A stretch of 7,041 bases of DNA from Bdellovibrionales bacterium. GTDB taxonomy: Bacteria; Bdellovibrionota; Bacteriovoracia; Bacteriovoracales; Bacteriovoracaceae. The notes beneath the pieces are model-generated. The model searched no databases. It was not told where the DNA came from and worked only from the letters and a program-made list of their open reading frames with translations. The translations under genes and the position numbers were made by a program. Below, one piece after another: positions 1-5,147 of this stretch (positions are counted from its first letter, which is position 1; every line of letters starts with the position of its first letter). Where the stretch lies: NCBI GenBank assembly GCA_030633015.1, contig DAOVTR010000084.1:1-7041 (forward strand). The letters run 5' to 3'.

Positions 1-1
1 T

Positions 2-112
2 AAATCTTATGGTGAAGATGGAGATTGTATAAGTCTAATTGATTTTAATTTTGGAAGCTTTCAGTTAAAACAATCAGAGATTAGTTTTGCAGGAATTAAA
101 GATAAGATCTAG
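2..112 (+). CDS. C-terminal end of an unidentified protein (5' partial)
   Basis: An open frame enters from the left edge and runs 36 codons to a TAG at 110-112. The peptide ends in SEISFAGIKDKI and has no recognisable motif, membrane segment or low-complexity tract. The other two plus frames are interrupted by stops within the first few codons, which favours this frame. The piece is too short to assign a family. The 141 bases between its stop and the next start hold no further gene. A GCC/GGC pair followed by six T (150-168) is too weak to be called a terminator with confidence. Confidence 0.5.
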   Translation, partial: KSYGEDGDCISLIDFNFGSFQLKQSEISFAGIKDKI

Positions 113-184
113 ACACACAATTATAGTCAAGCTTTGCTAGTTTTATTTTGCCTCATATTGGCTTTTTTCAATTAAATTTATTAA

Positions 185-190
185 TATAAT
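185..190 (+). promoter_or_regulatory. Probable -10 element for the outer-membrane barrel gene
   Basis: A perfect TATAAT hexamer lies 63 bases upstream of the start codon at 254. No good -35 hexamer sits at 16-18 bases; only a T-rich stretch (163-168) is there. A second, weaker TATAAA lies at 194-199. In a sequence this AT-rich a TATAAT can arise by chance, so the call rests mainly on its position in a gene-free stretch ahead of a gene with a very strong ribosome binding site. Confidence 0.35.
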
Positions 191-242
191 GCTTATAAAC
201 CGATGGAGGGTTTTAATTTTTAACTGAATTCATTTTACAATC

Positions 243-250
243 AAGGAGGA
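243..250 (+). promoter_or_regulatory. Strong ribosome binding site (AAGGAGGA)
   Basis: AAGGAGGA lies just upstream of the ATG at 254, a near-complete anti-Shine-Dalgarno match. It fixes the start of the outer-membrane barrel gene and suggests high expression. It is the strongest Shine-Dalgarno sequence in the window. Confidence 0.85.
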
Positions 251-253
251 AAA

Positions 254-853
254 ATGAAAAAACTTATAATTTTATCTATGCTTACTGCATTTTTTGTAAG
301 CTCAGCTCAGGCCATGATTTGGGCCGATCCTTACGCAACCGTTGGCTTTGGAACCATGACAAGTTCTGATACGACTAATGATAGTGAGTCTGCAAACTTA
401 GGTTATGGACTTGGTGTTCGGGCCGGAATGGATTTCATGATGTTTTTTGCAGGAGTTGATCTCTCTTATAAGACGGGAACTTATAAAAATACAGTAAATA
501 GTGATGGAACAGAAGTAGCAGACCCAACAACTTTTGACAGTACCCAGTTAACAGCGGGCCTGATTGCTGGAGTAAGTGTTCCGGTTCTTCCAATTAGAGG
601 GTGGATTGGATACGATTTGATAAACACTTATACTATTTCTGAATATTCCGCAACTAATGATATAACTTACAGAGGTAGCACTCTTAAAATAGGTGCAGGA
701 TTTAAAATGATCCCATTTATACAAATCTGGGCAGAGTATCAGATGCAAACTTTTACGGAATATGAGATTGAAGGTAGTGACCCTGTGGAGCCAGCAGATT
801 CTGTTAAAAATAATATAATCGCTCTCGGAGTAAGTATTCCATTGTCGATCTGA
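254..853 (+). CDS. Outer-membrane beta-barrel protein (OmpA/OmpX-like size)
   Basis: The 199-residue product begins with a classical Sec signal peptide: MKK, a hydrophobic core (4-15) and an AQA cleavage site at 18-20. The mature ~179 residues show alternating hydrophobic/polar stretches typical of transmembrane beta strands (about 27-36, 48-58, 61-72, 96-108, 113-124, 140-151, 154-168 and 186-198). Short Gly/Asp/Asn/Pro turns and longer polar loops (38-48, 78-96, 168-186) connect them. That is the size and pattern of an eight-stranded barrel such as OmpX/OmpW or the OmpA N-domain; no OmpA-like peptidoglycan-binding domain follows. The last residue is Ile, not the Phe/Trp usual for BAM substrates. 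It stands alone between its own promoter candidate and a terminator. A structural or adhesive outer-membrane role is inferred; substrate and exact family are unknown. Confidence 0.8.
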   Translation: MKKLIILSMLTAFFVSSAQAMIWADPYATVGFGTMTSSDTTNDSESANLGYGLGVRAGMDFMMFFAGVDLSYKTGTYKNTVNSDGTEVADPTTFDSTQLTAGLIAGVSVPVLPIRGWIGYDLINTYTISEYSATNDITYRGSTLKIGAGFKMIPFIQIWAEYQMQTFTEYEIEGSDPVEPADSVKNNIIALGVSIPLSI

Positions 854-876
854 TAATTTGATTTCAAATTTTAAGA

Positions 877-903
877 GGGGGCGGATTTATTCGCCCTTTT
901 TTT
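877..903 (+). terminator. Rho-independent terminator after the barrel gene
   Basis: GGGCG (879-883) pairs with CGCCC (892-896) across an AT-rich loop. The stem can be lengthened by G-U and A-U pairs on the loop side and by G-U pairs at the base, and it is followed by a run of seven T (897-903). It begins 24 bases after the stop at 853. The T run abuts the stop of the convergent ferredoxin gene at 902. On the minus strand the same hairpin lacks a good U tract, so it probably serves the plus-strand gene. Confidence 0.85.
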
Positions 904-1120
904 ATACGTTTTCCTGATATTGATTTGCCATCTCTACGAGTTTAATTGCACTCACCGGACAAACAGTAACGCAGATATCGCAAAGGGTACAGGCCCAGCT
1001 TTCTATGTAAAAATTACTTTTGTTTTTAATTATTGCGTTTGAGGGGCATATGGTCCGACATAGATCACAAGCAATGCACCTGCTGGAAATTTTTAAATAA
1101 CTATATGGTTGATCTTCCAT
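902..1120 (-). CDS. Small 2x[4Fe-4S] ferredoxin-like protein
   Basis: The protein carries two CxxCxxCxxxCP clusters. From the chosen ATG the cysteines are residues 15, 18, 21, 25 and 44, 47, 50, 54, each set ending in Cys-Pro. This is the signature of bacterial-type dicluster ferredoxins, which carry low-potential electrons in the cytoplasm or form subunits or domains of larger redox enzymes. The spacer between clusters is short, and there is no signal peptide or extra domain. An upstream in-frame TTG at 1144 would add eight residues. The ATG at 1118-1120 is preferred because AGGA lies five bases before it and a TATAAT at 1153-1148 would place the transcript start near 1141, downstream of that TTG. 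The length is then 72 residues. No redox enzyme gene is adjacent, so its partner is unknown. Confidence 0.85.
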   Translation of the reverse strand: MEDQPYSYLKISSRCIACDLCRTICPSNAIIKNKSNFYIESWACTLCDICVTVCPVSAIKLVEMANQYQENV

Positions 1121-1147
1121 GAAAATCCTACTTTGTATTATCAATAT

Positions 1148-1153
1148 ATTATA
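1148..1153 (-). promoter_or_regulatory. Probable -10 element for the ferredoxin gene
   Basis: On the minus strand this is a perfect TATAAT, 27 bases upstream of the preferred ATG (1120). Transcription would start near 1141 and leave a leader of about 20 bases containing the AGGA ribosome binding site. No convincing -35 hexamer is visible at the right distance. Confidence 0.45.
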
Positions 1154-1220
1154 GTAATATTTAAAAGAATAAATTAGAGAGAAACTTTAGTACGTATTTG
1201 ATAGAAATACTTGGGTAATA

Positions 1221-1949
1221 ATGAGACTTAAACTTAAAAAAAGAAGCACAATCATAGTAAATTTATGTCTTTATATACTTCTTTCTTCTGCTTATCTTCA
1301 TATTGTTCTCTCCTTAGGTCGAGGAGAATCTGCAGTTGATCTGGAAGATTTTATTGTAATGTTAAGCAGTAATCCATTTTTGTTATCTTTAATGATTATA
1401 AGTCTTTTTGCTGTTTATAATGCATATAATTTTTCAAAAATTATTTTCCCCCTGTTTTCCCTTTTAGTATTTTATGAATCAATGATTATCTTTTTTACGA
1501 ATTTCGATAAGTTAATATTGATTTTGAATTTAAGTTATTTAGTAATGTCGTATTATTATTATCTTTTTTGGTCAATTGAGCTAAGCGAATCAGTATACCG
1601 GCCATGTTTTTCAAAACACATGATCGGCATTAAATCTCCATATAATATAAAAACAGTTATTGAGTCAGATTTTTCTGAAGACCTCGATGGTTATTTGACT
1701 AATTGGGATGGAGCCAGCTGTTTTATAAATACCAACGCAAAAATAGAAGATTTAATTGGGCCTGTAAAAATTATAATAAAGTTTGAGGGACGGACTTACA
1801 GTCACTGGGGAGATATAATTTCAACTTTTGGCTATGGATTTGGAGTAAGATTTATAGGAGTCCCAGCTGAAGAAAGTAGTTTTAACTGGCTGGACTTTTT
1901 TACGATAGTATCCCATCGAGGGCTGTCACCTTATGTATTAAAAAATTAA
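1221..1949 (+). CDS. Membrane protein with four N-terminal helices and a PilZ-like C-terminal domain
   Basis: The 242-residue product has a basic start (MRLKLKKRS) and about four hydrophobic helices (10-31, 52-70, 73-93, 98-118). A soluble, presumably cytoplasmic, region of about 120 residues follows. That region (roughly 125-225) resembles a PilZ beta barrel: a CFINT strand at 167-171, a GPVKIIIKF strand (180-188), a WGDIIS strand (196-201) and GFGVRFIGV (206-214), which matches the usual 'G-hydrophobic-GvrF' ending. The c-di-GMP-binding RxxxR and [D/N]xSxxG motifs are not intact; R127 and the NWDGAS segment (161-166) are the nearest equivalents. Ligand binding therefore cannot be assumed. 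The Shine-Dalgarno is weak (TGGG at 1212-1215). The lipoprotein gene starts 13 bases after the stop, suggesting one operon. The PilZ-like assignment is by pattern only. Confidence 0.7.
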   Translation: MRLKLKKRSTIIVNLCLYILLSSAYLHIVLSLGRGESAVDLEDFIVMLSSNPFLLSLMIISLFAVYNAYNFSKIIFPLFSLLVFYESMIIFFTNFDKLILILNLSYLVMSYYYYLFWSIELSESVYRPCFSKHMIGIKSPYNIKTVIESDFSEDLDGYLTNWDGASCFINTNAKIEDLIGPVKIIIKFEGRTYSHWGDIISTFGYGFGVRFIGVPAEESSFNWLDFFTIVSHRGLSPYVLKN

Positions 1950-1962
1950 TTAGGGGAATAAT

Positions 1963-2406
1963 ATGCGTATTTGTTTTCTTTTTTGTCTTAGTTTTCTTTT
2001 TATCATTAGCTGTTCAAAGCAGTTTTCTCCAGAACAAACCTTGGAAAATTATATAAACTATAGGTTTTCAAAAAACCAAACGAAAAATCAAACTTTAAGC
2101 AAGGTTACTGGACAGCTCTACGAGCTAATTTCTAAAAAGAGCGATGATGATTTTAAAAAATTTAATGTTGCAACTAAAGAGTATAAAATGAGAAGCCTTA
2201 AAATTTCGCATACGGACTGTACTCTAGAAACAAGCTGTAATATTAGTTATTTGGTTGCCTATCATATGTATAAACAGGGTAATAAAAAATATTTAGTTGA
2301 GGTGAAAAAGGTGGCACAGCTCGATCTTGCAGATAAAATCTGGAAGATTGCAGATGTTAAGAATATTAAGACCTATATTGATTCAAAAGAGCAAATTGAG
2401 CCTTAG
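1963..2406 (+). CDS. Small lipoprotein of unknown function
   Basis: The 147-residue product opens with a short lipoprotein signal: MR, a hydrophobic core (3-15) and a lipobox I14-I15-S16-C17, so Cys17 would be lipidated. Ser at +2 rather than Asp favours the outer membrane by the E. coli rule, which may not hold in this organism. The mature part starts with a helical stretch (SPEQTLENYINYRF, 22-35) and ends in a beta-rich region with a likely C71/C76-type cysteine pair (DCTLETSC) and an 'IWKIADVK' strand. The order of an N-terminal helix then strands ending in W-K-I recalls NTF2-like/DUF4878-type lipoproteins, but I cannot confirm it. AGGGGAA (1952-1958) is a good ribosome binding site. It is probably co-transcribed with the preceding membrane protein gene. 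Confidence 0.75.
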   Translation: MRICFLFCLSFLFIISCSKQFSPEQTLENYINYRFSKNQTKNQTLSKVTGQLYELISKKSDDDFKKFNVATKEYKMRSLKISHTDCTLETSCNISYLVAYHMYKQGNKKYLVEVKKVAQLDLADKIWKIADVKNIKTYIDSKEQIEP

Positions 2407-2435
2407 TTGGCATAAAGTTCCTAGTTAAATTTATT

Positions 2436-2441
2436 TATAAT
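2436..2441 (+). promoter_or_regulatory. Possible -10 element ahead of the unknown gene at 2482
   Basis: TATAAT lies 40 bases upstream of the start codon at 2482. A TTGGCA at 2407-2412 resembles a -35 box but is 23 bases away, which is too far for a normal sigma70 promoter. The element overlaps the left edge of an AT-rich hairpin, so it may simply reflect base composition. Confidence 0.25.
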
Positions 2442-2457
2442 TATTTCTTAGAAATAA
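2441..2457 (+). repeat. AT-rich inverted repeat between the lipoprotein gene and the next gene
   Basis: TTATTTC (2441-2447) and GAAATAA (2451-2457) form a perfect 7-bp stem with a 3-base loop, followed by ATATTTTA. It could act as a weak terminator for the lipoprotein operon or as a protein-binding site next to the TATAAT at 2436. With a single G-C pair in the stem, neither role is secure. Confidence 0.3.
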
Positions 2458-2481
2458 ATATTTTATCTCGAAAAGATTAGT

Positions 2482-3021
2482 ATGAGTGTTACAAGTCCAG
2501 ATAAAACATTTATTAACATGCTTTTAGAAGAAACCTATAAGACTTCAGGTGAAGAAGAGGTTCATTCAAATGGTACTGCACGCCTCAGTGATTATTTTGA
2601 ACAAAGAAATACAGAATTTAAAAGTAGCGACTTGGGTCTTGAAAGCACACTAGAAAACTATCTGATAAAAAATAATTTAAAACATTTTGAAGTAGAGTAC
2701 GTTAAGAGTATTTCTTGTTACCGAATGAAAATTAATCACATAAGTTTAGATTTTCCAGCTTCTTGGTCAATTTTCTCTTCTATTCACAAGAGTTCAAAAT
2801 TAAATAATATAATTCATATAAACAGAGAAAATGATTATGATTATCTGTTACAGGTAGTGTCACCATTTTCTGATTATAAAAGTGAGATTCTTTTTTTTAA
2901 AAATGATGAGAGTCTATTTTTAATATTTCTTCCAGAAAACAACCCTAAATATCTAAAATGGTTTAATAATTACCAAGCATATGAATTAGATAGTTTCGGT
3001 GAGTATAAGCTTGCTGCCTAA
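2482..3021 (+). CDS. Hypothetical soluble protein, family not recognised
   Basis: The 179-residue product has no signal peptide or membrane helix and no motif I can name. The first ~55 residues are polar and likely disordered or helical (rich in E, T, S, N). From about residue 57 there is a mix of helix (STLENYLIKNNLKHF) and alternating strands (e.g. EILFFKNDESLFLIFLPE, 134-151), followed by an aromatic stretch (PKYLKWFNNYQAYEL, 154-168). That suggests a small alpha/beta domain. The start ATG has only a poor Shine-Dalgarno (AAAAGA). Base composition matches the neighbours, and the long unbroken frame supports a real gene. Its TAA overlaps the TAG of the convergent TIM-barrel gene by four bases. 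Confidence 0.65.
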   Translation: MSVTSPDKTFINMLLEETYKTSGEEEVHSNGTARLSDYFEQRNTEFKSSDLGLESTLENYLIKNNLKHFEVEYVKSISCYRMKINHISLDFPASWSIFSSIHKSSKLNNIIHINRENDYDYLLQVVSPFSDYKSEILFFKNDESLFLIFLPENNPKYLKWFNNYQAYELDSFGEYKLAA

Positions 3022-3854
3022 ATGGCCATATAATGATCTTTAAGCATTTTTGCATCTTCTTCTAGATTTGGACTGTTGCTTATAACATATCCCTTACAAT
3101 TATAATCTTTTAAGGCCTTTAGAAGGTCTTTCCAATTAAAATTAGATTTTTCTAAATTTAGATGTTTTAGATCACCCTTTGAGTTTGAGCTAATCCCAGA
3201 GATATGGATATGCATGTTATCCAATGAATTCTCTCCAAGACTCTCTTTAAGTTTATCTAGAACCAAACAAAATTCATCGTAAGAATTATATTTATTAGTT
3301 CTTGCGTAAAGATGTGAAAAATCCATACAAGGTCTGCAGGAATTAACATTTTTTGTTAAACTTATAAGCTCATCAAGAGATCCAAATTGACTTGTTTTAC
3401 CTGTTAGTTCTGGCCTGAGTTCAATTTCAATATCAAGCCTATTTAATCTCTCCTCAATTACATTCATGCTTTTTTCAACGAGGTCAAAAACATCATAAGG
3501 AGAATCTTTCATATAAAAAGCAGCATGAAAAGTCATTGATTCTGCACCACAAAGGTCTGAAATCTTAGCGGTTTGAATTATTCTTTCAACAGAAGAATCA
3601 ATTTTATCTTGCTCTCTTGCATTAAGGTTAATGTAATAAGGGCCATGAGAGGTAAGTGGTATTCCAAGTTCATATGAGACTTTTCTAAGTCCAGAGGATA
3701 CCTCATCTTTCATTCGCACACCATGGGCAAACTCAAGCTGCATACAATCCAATCCAAGAGCATGAATCTGCTTTACTCCTTCAATTGGGTTGTTTTTTTT
3801 AAGGGTACTGTTAGGTATTCCTGCGGTGCCAAATAGTAAGCGATCTAATTGCAT
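3018..3854 (-). CDS. Endonuclease IV-like TIM-barrel protein (AP endonuclease 2 / sugar-phosphate isomerase superfamily)
   Basis: The 278-residue product shows the order of metal-site motifs of endonuclease IV (Nfo), matching best the variant I associate with archaea and some bacteria. The motifs are SHGPYYINL (H70), TFHAAF (H110), RPELTGKTSQFGSLDE (E149), CMDFSHLYAR (D178, H181), MHIHISGI (H215/H217), GDLKHLNL (D228, H231) and VISNSPNLEEDAKML near the C-terminus. Endonuclease IV cleaves DNA 5' to abasic sites with three zinc ions; other superfamily members are sugar isomerases. The last motif usually carries a metal-binding glutamate (ESPNLE-type) but here reads N260-S261-P262, so activity may differ. 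The length is normal for the family. The start is supported by GAGGA on the minus strand (3868-3864), nine bases upstream, and by a good promoter (3931-3903). DNA repair is the likeliest role but is not proven. Confidence 0.8.
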   Translation of the reverse strand: MQLDRLLFGTAGIPNSTLKKNNPIEGVKQIHALGLDCMQLEFAHGVRMKDEVSSGLRKVSYELGIPLTSHGPYYINLNAREQDKIDSSVERIIQTAKISDLCGAESMTFHAAFYMKDSPYDVFDLVEKSMNVIEERLNRLDIEIELRPELTGKTSQFGSLDELISLTKNVNSCRPCMDFSHLYARTNKYNSYDEFCLVLDKLKESLGENSLDNMHIHISGISSNSKGDLKHLNLEKSNFNWKDLLKALKDYNCKGYVISNSPNLEEDAKMLKDHYMAI

Positions 3855-3902
3855 ATTTATACATCCTCATTAGTCAAACTTTGATAAGGTTTGGAGCATT
3901 TG

Positions 3903-3931
3903 TTTATAGCCGTTAGCAGCACTATTGTCTA
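3903..3931 (-). promoter_or_regulatory. Sigma70-type promoter of the TIM-barrel gene
   Basis: On the minus strand, TAGACA (3931-3926) and TATAAA (3908-3903) are separated by exactly 17 bases, and each hexamer matches consensus at 5 of 6 positions. Transcription would start near 3896, giving a leader of about 40 bases before the ATG at 3854. This is the best promoter in the window. Confidence 0.65.
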
Positions 3932-3935
3932 TAAT
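3930..3935 (+). promoter_or_regulatory. Probable -10 element for the signalling cluster
   Basis: A perfect TATAAT on the plus strand overlaps the -35 box of the divergent minus-strand promoter by two bases. Its start point would be near 3942, a few bases inside the most upstream ATG (3938). That argues for one of the later start codons. No good -35 hexamer accompanies it, so an activator may be needed. Confidence 0.35.
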
Positions 3936-3966
3936 TTATGTGGTGTATTGTAACAATGACAACTAA

Positions 3967-3979
3967 TGCGCGACGCGCA
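3967..3979 (+). repeat. GC-rich perfect inverted repeat next to the ribosome binding site
   Basis: TGCGCG-A-CGCGCA is a perfect 6-bp inverted repeat around a single base. As RNA it could fold into a 5-bp GC-rich stem with a GAC triloop. It lies in the predicted leader, directly touching the AAGGAAGGG ribosome binding site (3979-3987), and is the most GC-rich spot in an AT-rich neighbourhood. It may be an operator or a translation-modulating hairpin. If translation instead began upstream, it would simply encode an Arg/Ala-rich stretch. Confidence 0.5.
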
Positions 3980-3987
3980 AGGAAGGG
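3979..3987 (+). promoter_or_regulatory. Ribosome binding site (AAGGAAGGG) deciding the start at 3989
   Basis: A purine-rich Shine-Dalgarno match lies immediately before the ATG at 3989-3991. The upstream in-frame ATGs at 3938 and 3956 have none. This makes 3989 the preferred start of the M48-like gene. Confidence 0.65.
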
Positions 3988-3988
3988 T

Positions 3989-4798
3989 ATGTGGAAATCA
4001 ATTGTTCATAATATAATTTTATTTATATTAACGGTATTTAGTTCAATTCCTTTTTTATTGTTTGATCTGGTTATTTTTTCAAACCTCAGGTGGATTATTA
4101 TTTTATTGGCATGGATAATATTTTTGATTGTGGTCTTTTTATTTGGAGATAAAGTTTTTTTAACTTTTTTATTTGCAAAAGAAAATAGAAGAGATGGAAA
4201 CCTAAGAGATCTTGTTAAAAATCTGTCGTGTAAATTGGATCTTGGTAAGGTTAATGTGAGTACAACCTGTTTTTATCCTTATAATATTTTTTATATTTGG
4301 TCTTGTTTTGATAATCCAACGATTGTTGTAGGAGATAAAGTTAATGAACTTTTATCTCCTAATGAGATTAGGGCAGGAATAATGGCGGCTCTTCTTAGAA
4401 TTAAGAAAGGAGATGCAAAGTTTCGATTAAGAAGTGTTTTGTTACTACTACCTTTTTATATGCCATATGTTGTTGTTAAAAAGTTTGCTTGGTTAAAGTC
4501 ACTTAATCATATTGCTAATATATATATTTTTCCTTTTTTATATATAACAAATTTAATATTAAATAGAGTTTATGAAAAACAGAAGTTTGACAAAGAGGTG
4601 ATCGGCTACTTGGATTCTTCAAGAGCATATATCTCTTTATTTTCAAAACTATCTTATATAGAAAATGGTAGTTCTCTAGAGATTACGTCCTTATTTGTTG
4701 ATAATATTGCCATAACAGAAGATAATCATGGGACTCCATTTTCTAATATGTGGAAATCAAAAAACAATGTAAAAAGATTTGAGACATTAAAAGGTTAG
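3989..4798 (+). CDS. Membrane protein with M48 (HtpX-like) peptidase fold lacking the HExxH zinc motif
   Basis: From the preferred ATG the product has 269 residues; an upstream ATG at 3938 would add 17 without a Shine-Dalgarno. Two N-terminal helices (about 8-30 and 35-62) and hydrophobic stretches at 149-163 and 175-192 give an HtpX-like topology. The domain follows M48 order: an IVVGDKVNELLSPNEIRAG segment (112-130) matches the strand and helix leading into the active site, IKKGD (138-142) matches the HIKxGD that normally follows it, and the C-terminal KNNVKRFETLKG matches the usual 'P..eRI..L' end. Where HELSH should be (133-137) the sequence reads A-A-L-L-R, so both zinc histidines and the catalytic glutamate are gone. 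The downstream ExxAD ligand region is also degenerate (FDKEVIGYL, 200-208). It is therefore probably a non-catalytic pseudoprotease, perhaps a partner or regulator of the kinase whose gene starts seven bases later. The homology is by eye, without a profile search. Confidence 0.65.
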   Translation: MWKSIVHNIILFILTVFSSIPFLLFDLVIFSNLRWIIILLAWIIFLIVVFLFGDKVFLTFLFAKENRRDGNLRDLVKNLSCKLDLGKVNVSTTCFYPYNIFYIWSCFDNPTIVVGDKVNELLSPNEIRAGIMAALLRIKKGDAKFRLRSVLLLLPFYMPYVVVKKFAWLKSLNHIANIYIFPFLYITNLILNRVYEKQKFDKEVIGYLDSSRAYISLFSKLSYIENGSSLEITSLFVDNIAITEDNHGTPFSNMWKSKNNVKRFETLKG

Positions 4799-5000
4799 TT
4801 AATTTATGTTCAAGGGGATGGAAAAGCGAAAGTTTATTGATTATACAAAGTTATATCCACTGTTTTTCACATTAATTATTGTTATAATTTTATTTCAGTA
4901 TTCGTTTTCAGCACTTGAATCAATCTTTTATGACCTAAGAGTAAAGTATGATTTAGGGCTCCATTTTAAAGATAATATTGTTATTATAACAATTGATGAA

Positions 5001-5003
5001 TAG
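5001..5003 (+). other. Internal amber codon in the CHASE2 kinase frame
   Basis: The context is GAT-GAA-TAG-AGC, at the position where CHASE2 proteins usually read I-D-E-x-S. A single change from GAG (Glu), AAG (Lys) or CAG (Gln) would create it, and GAG would restore the typical IDEES. The flanking frame is open for 65 codons before it and 561 after it. Confidence 0.9.
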
Positions 5004-5147
5004 AGCGATCAATACTTAGGTGAAAAATATCCCTATACATATGCAACTCCTGAACGACTTATTTCAAGATTAGATAAAGATAATCCTCTAATTATTAATT
5101 ATTTTATAAATTTAAAAAATCCTAAAAATCGCGAGAGTGAAAATGAT

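Noticed and set aside
129..168. Possible terminator after the first partial gene
   Set aside because: Only a 3-bp GCC/GGC stem precedes six T; it is too weak to report as a terminator although the T run is suggestive.
548..748. Minus-strand open frame of 66 codons
   Set aside because: It lies entirely inside the outer-membrane barrel gene, whose signal peptide, strong Shine-Dalgarno and terminator show the plus strand is coding. The minus product has no motif.
3938..3988. Upstream start codons (3938, 3956) for the M48-like gene
   Set aside because: Neither ATG has a Shine-Dalgarno, and the likely transcript start is near 3942. The added residues (MWCIVTMTTNARRARKG) do not resemble an M48 N-terminus.
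5001..5003. TAG as a recoded amino acid (for example pyrrolysine) or alternative genetic code
   Set aside because: The last plus-strand stop of the M48-like gene (4796-4798), the first partial gene (110-112) and the TIM-barrel gene also use TAG as a true terminator. One internal TAG is no evidence of a code change, and no suppressor tRNA is visible here.
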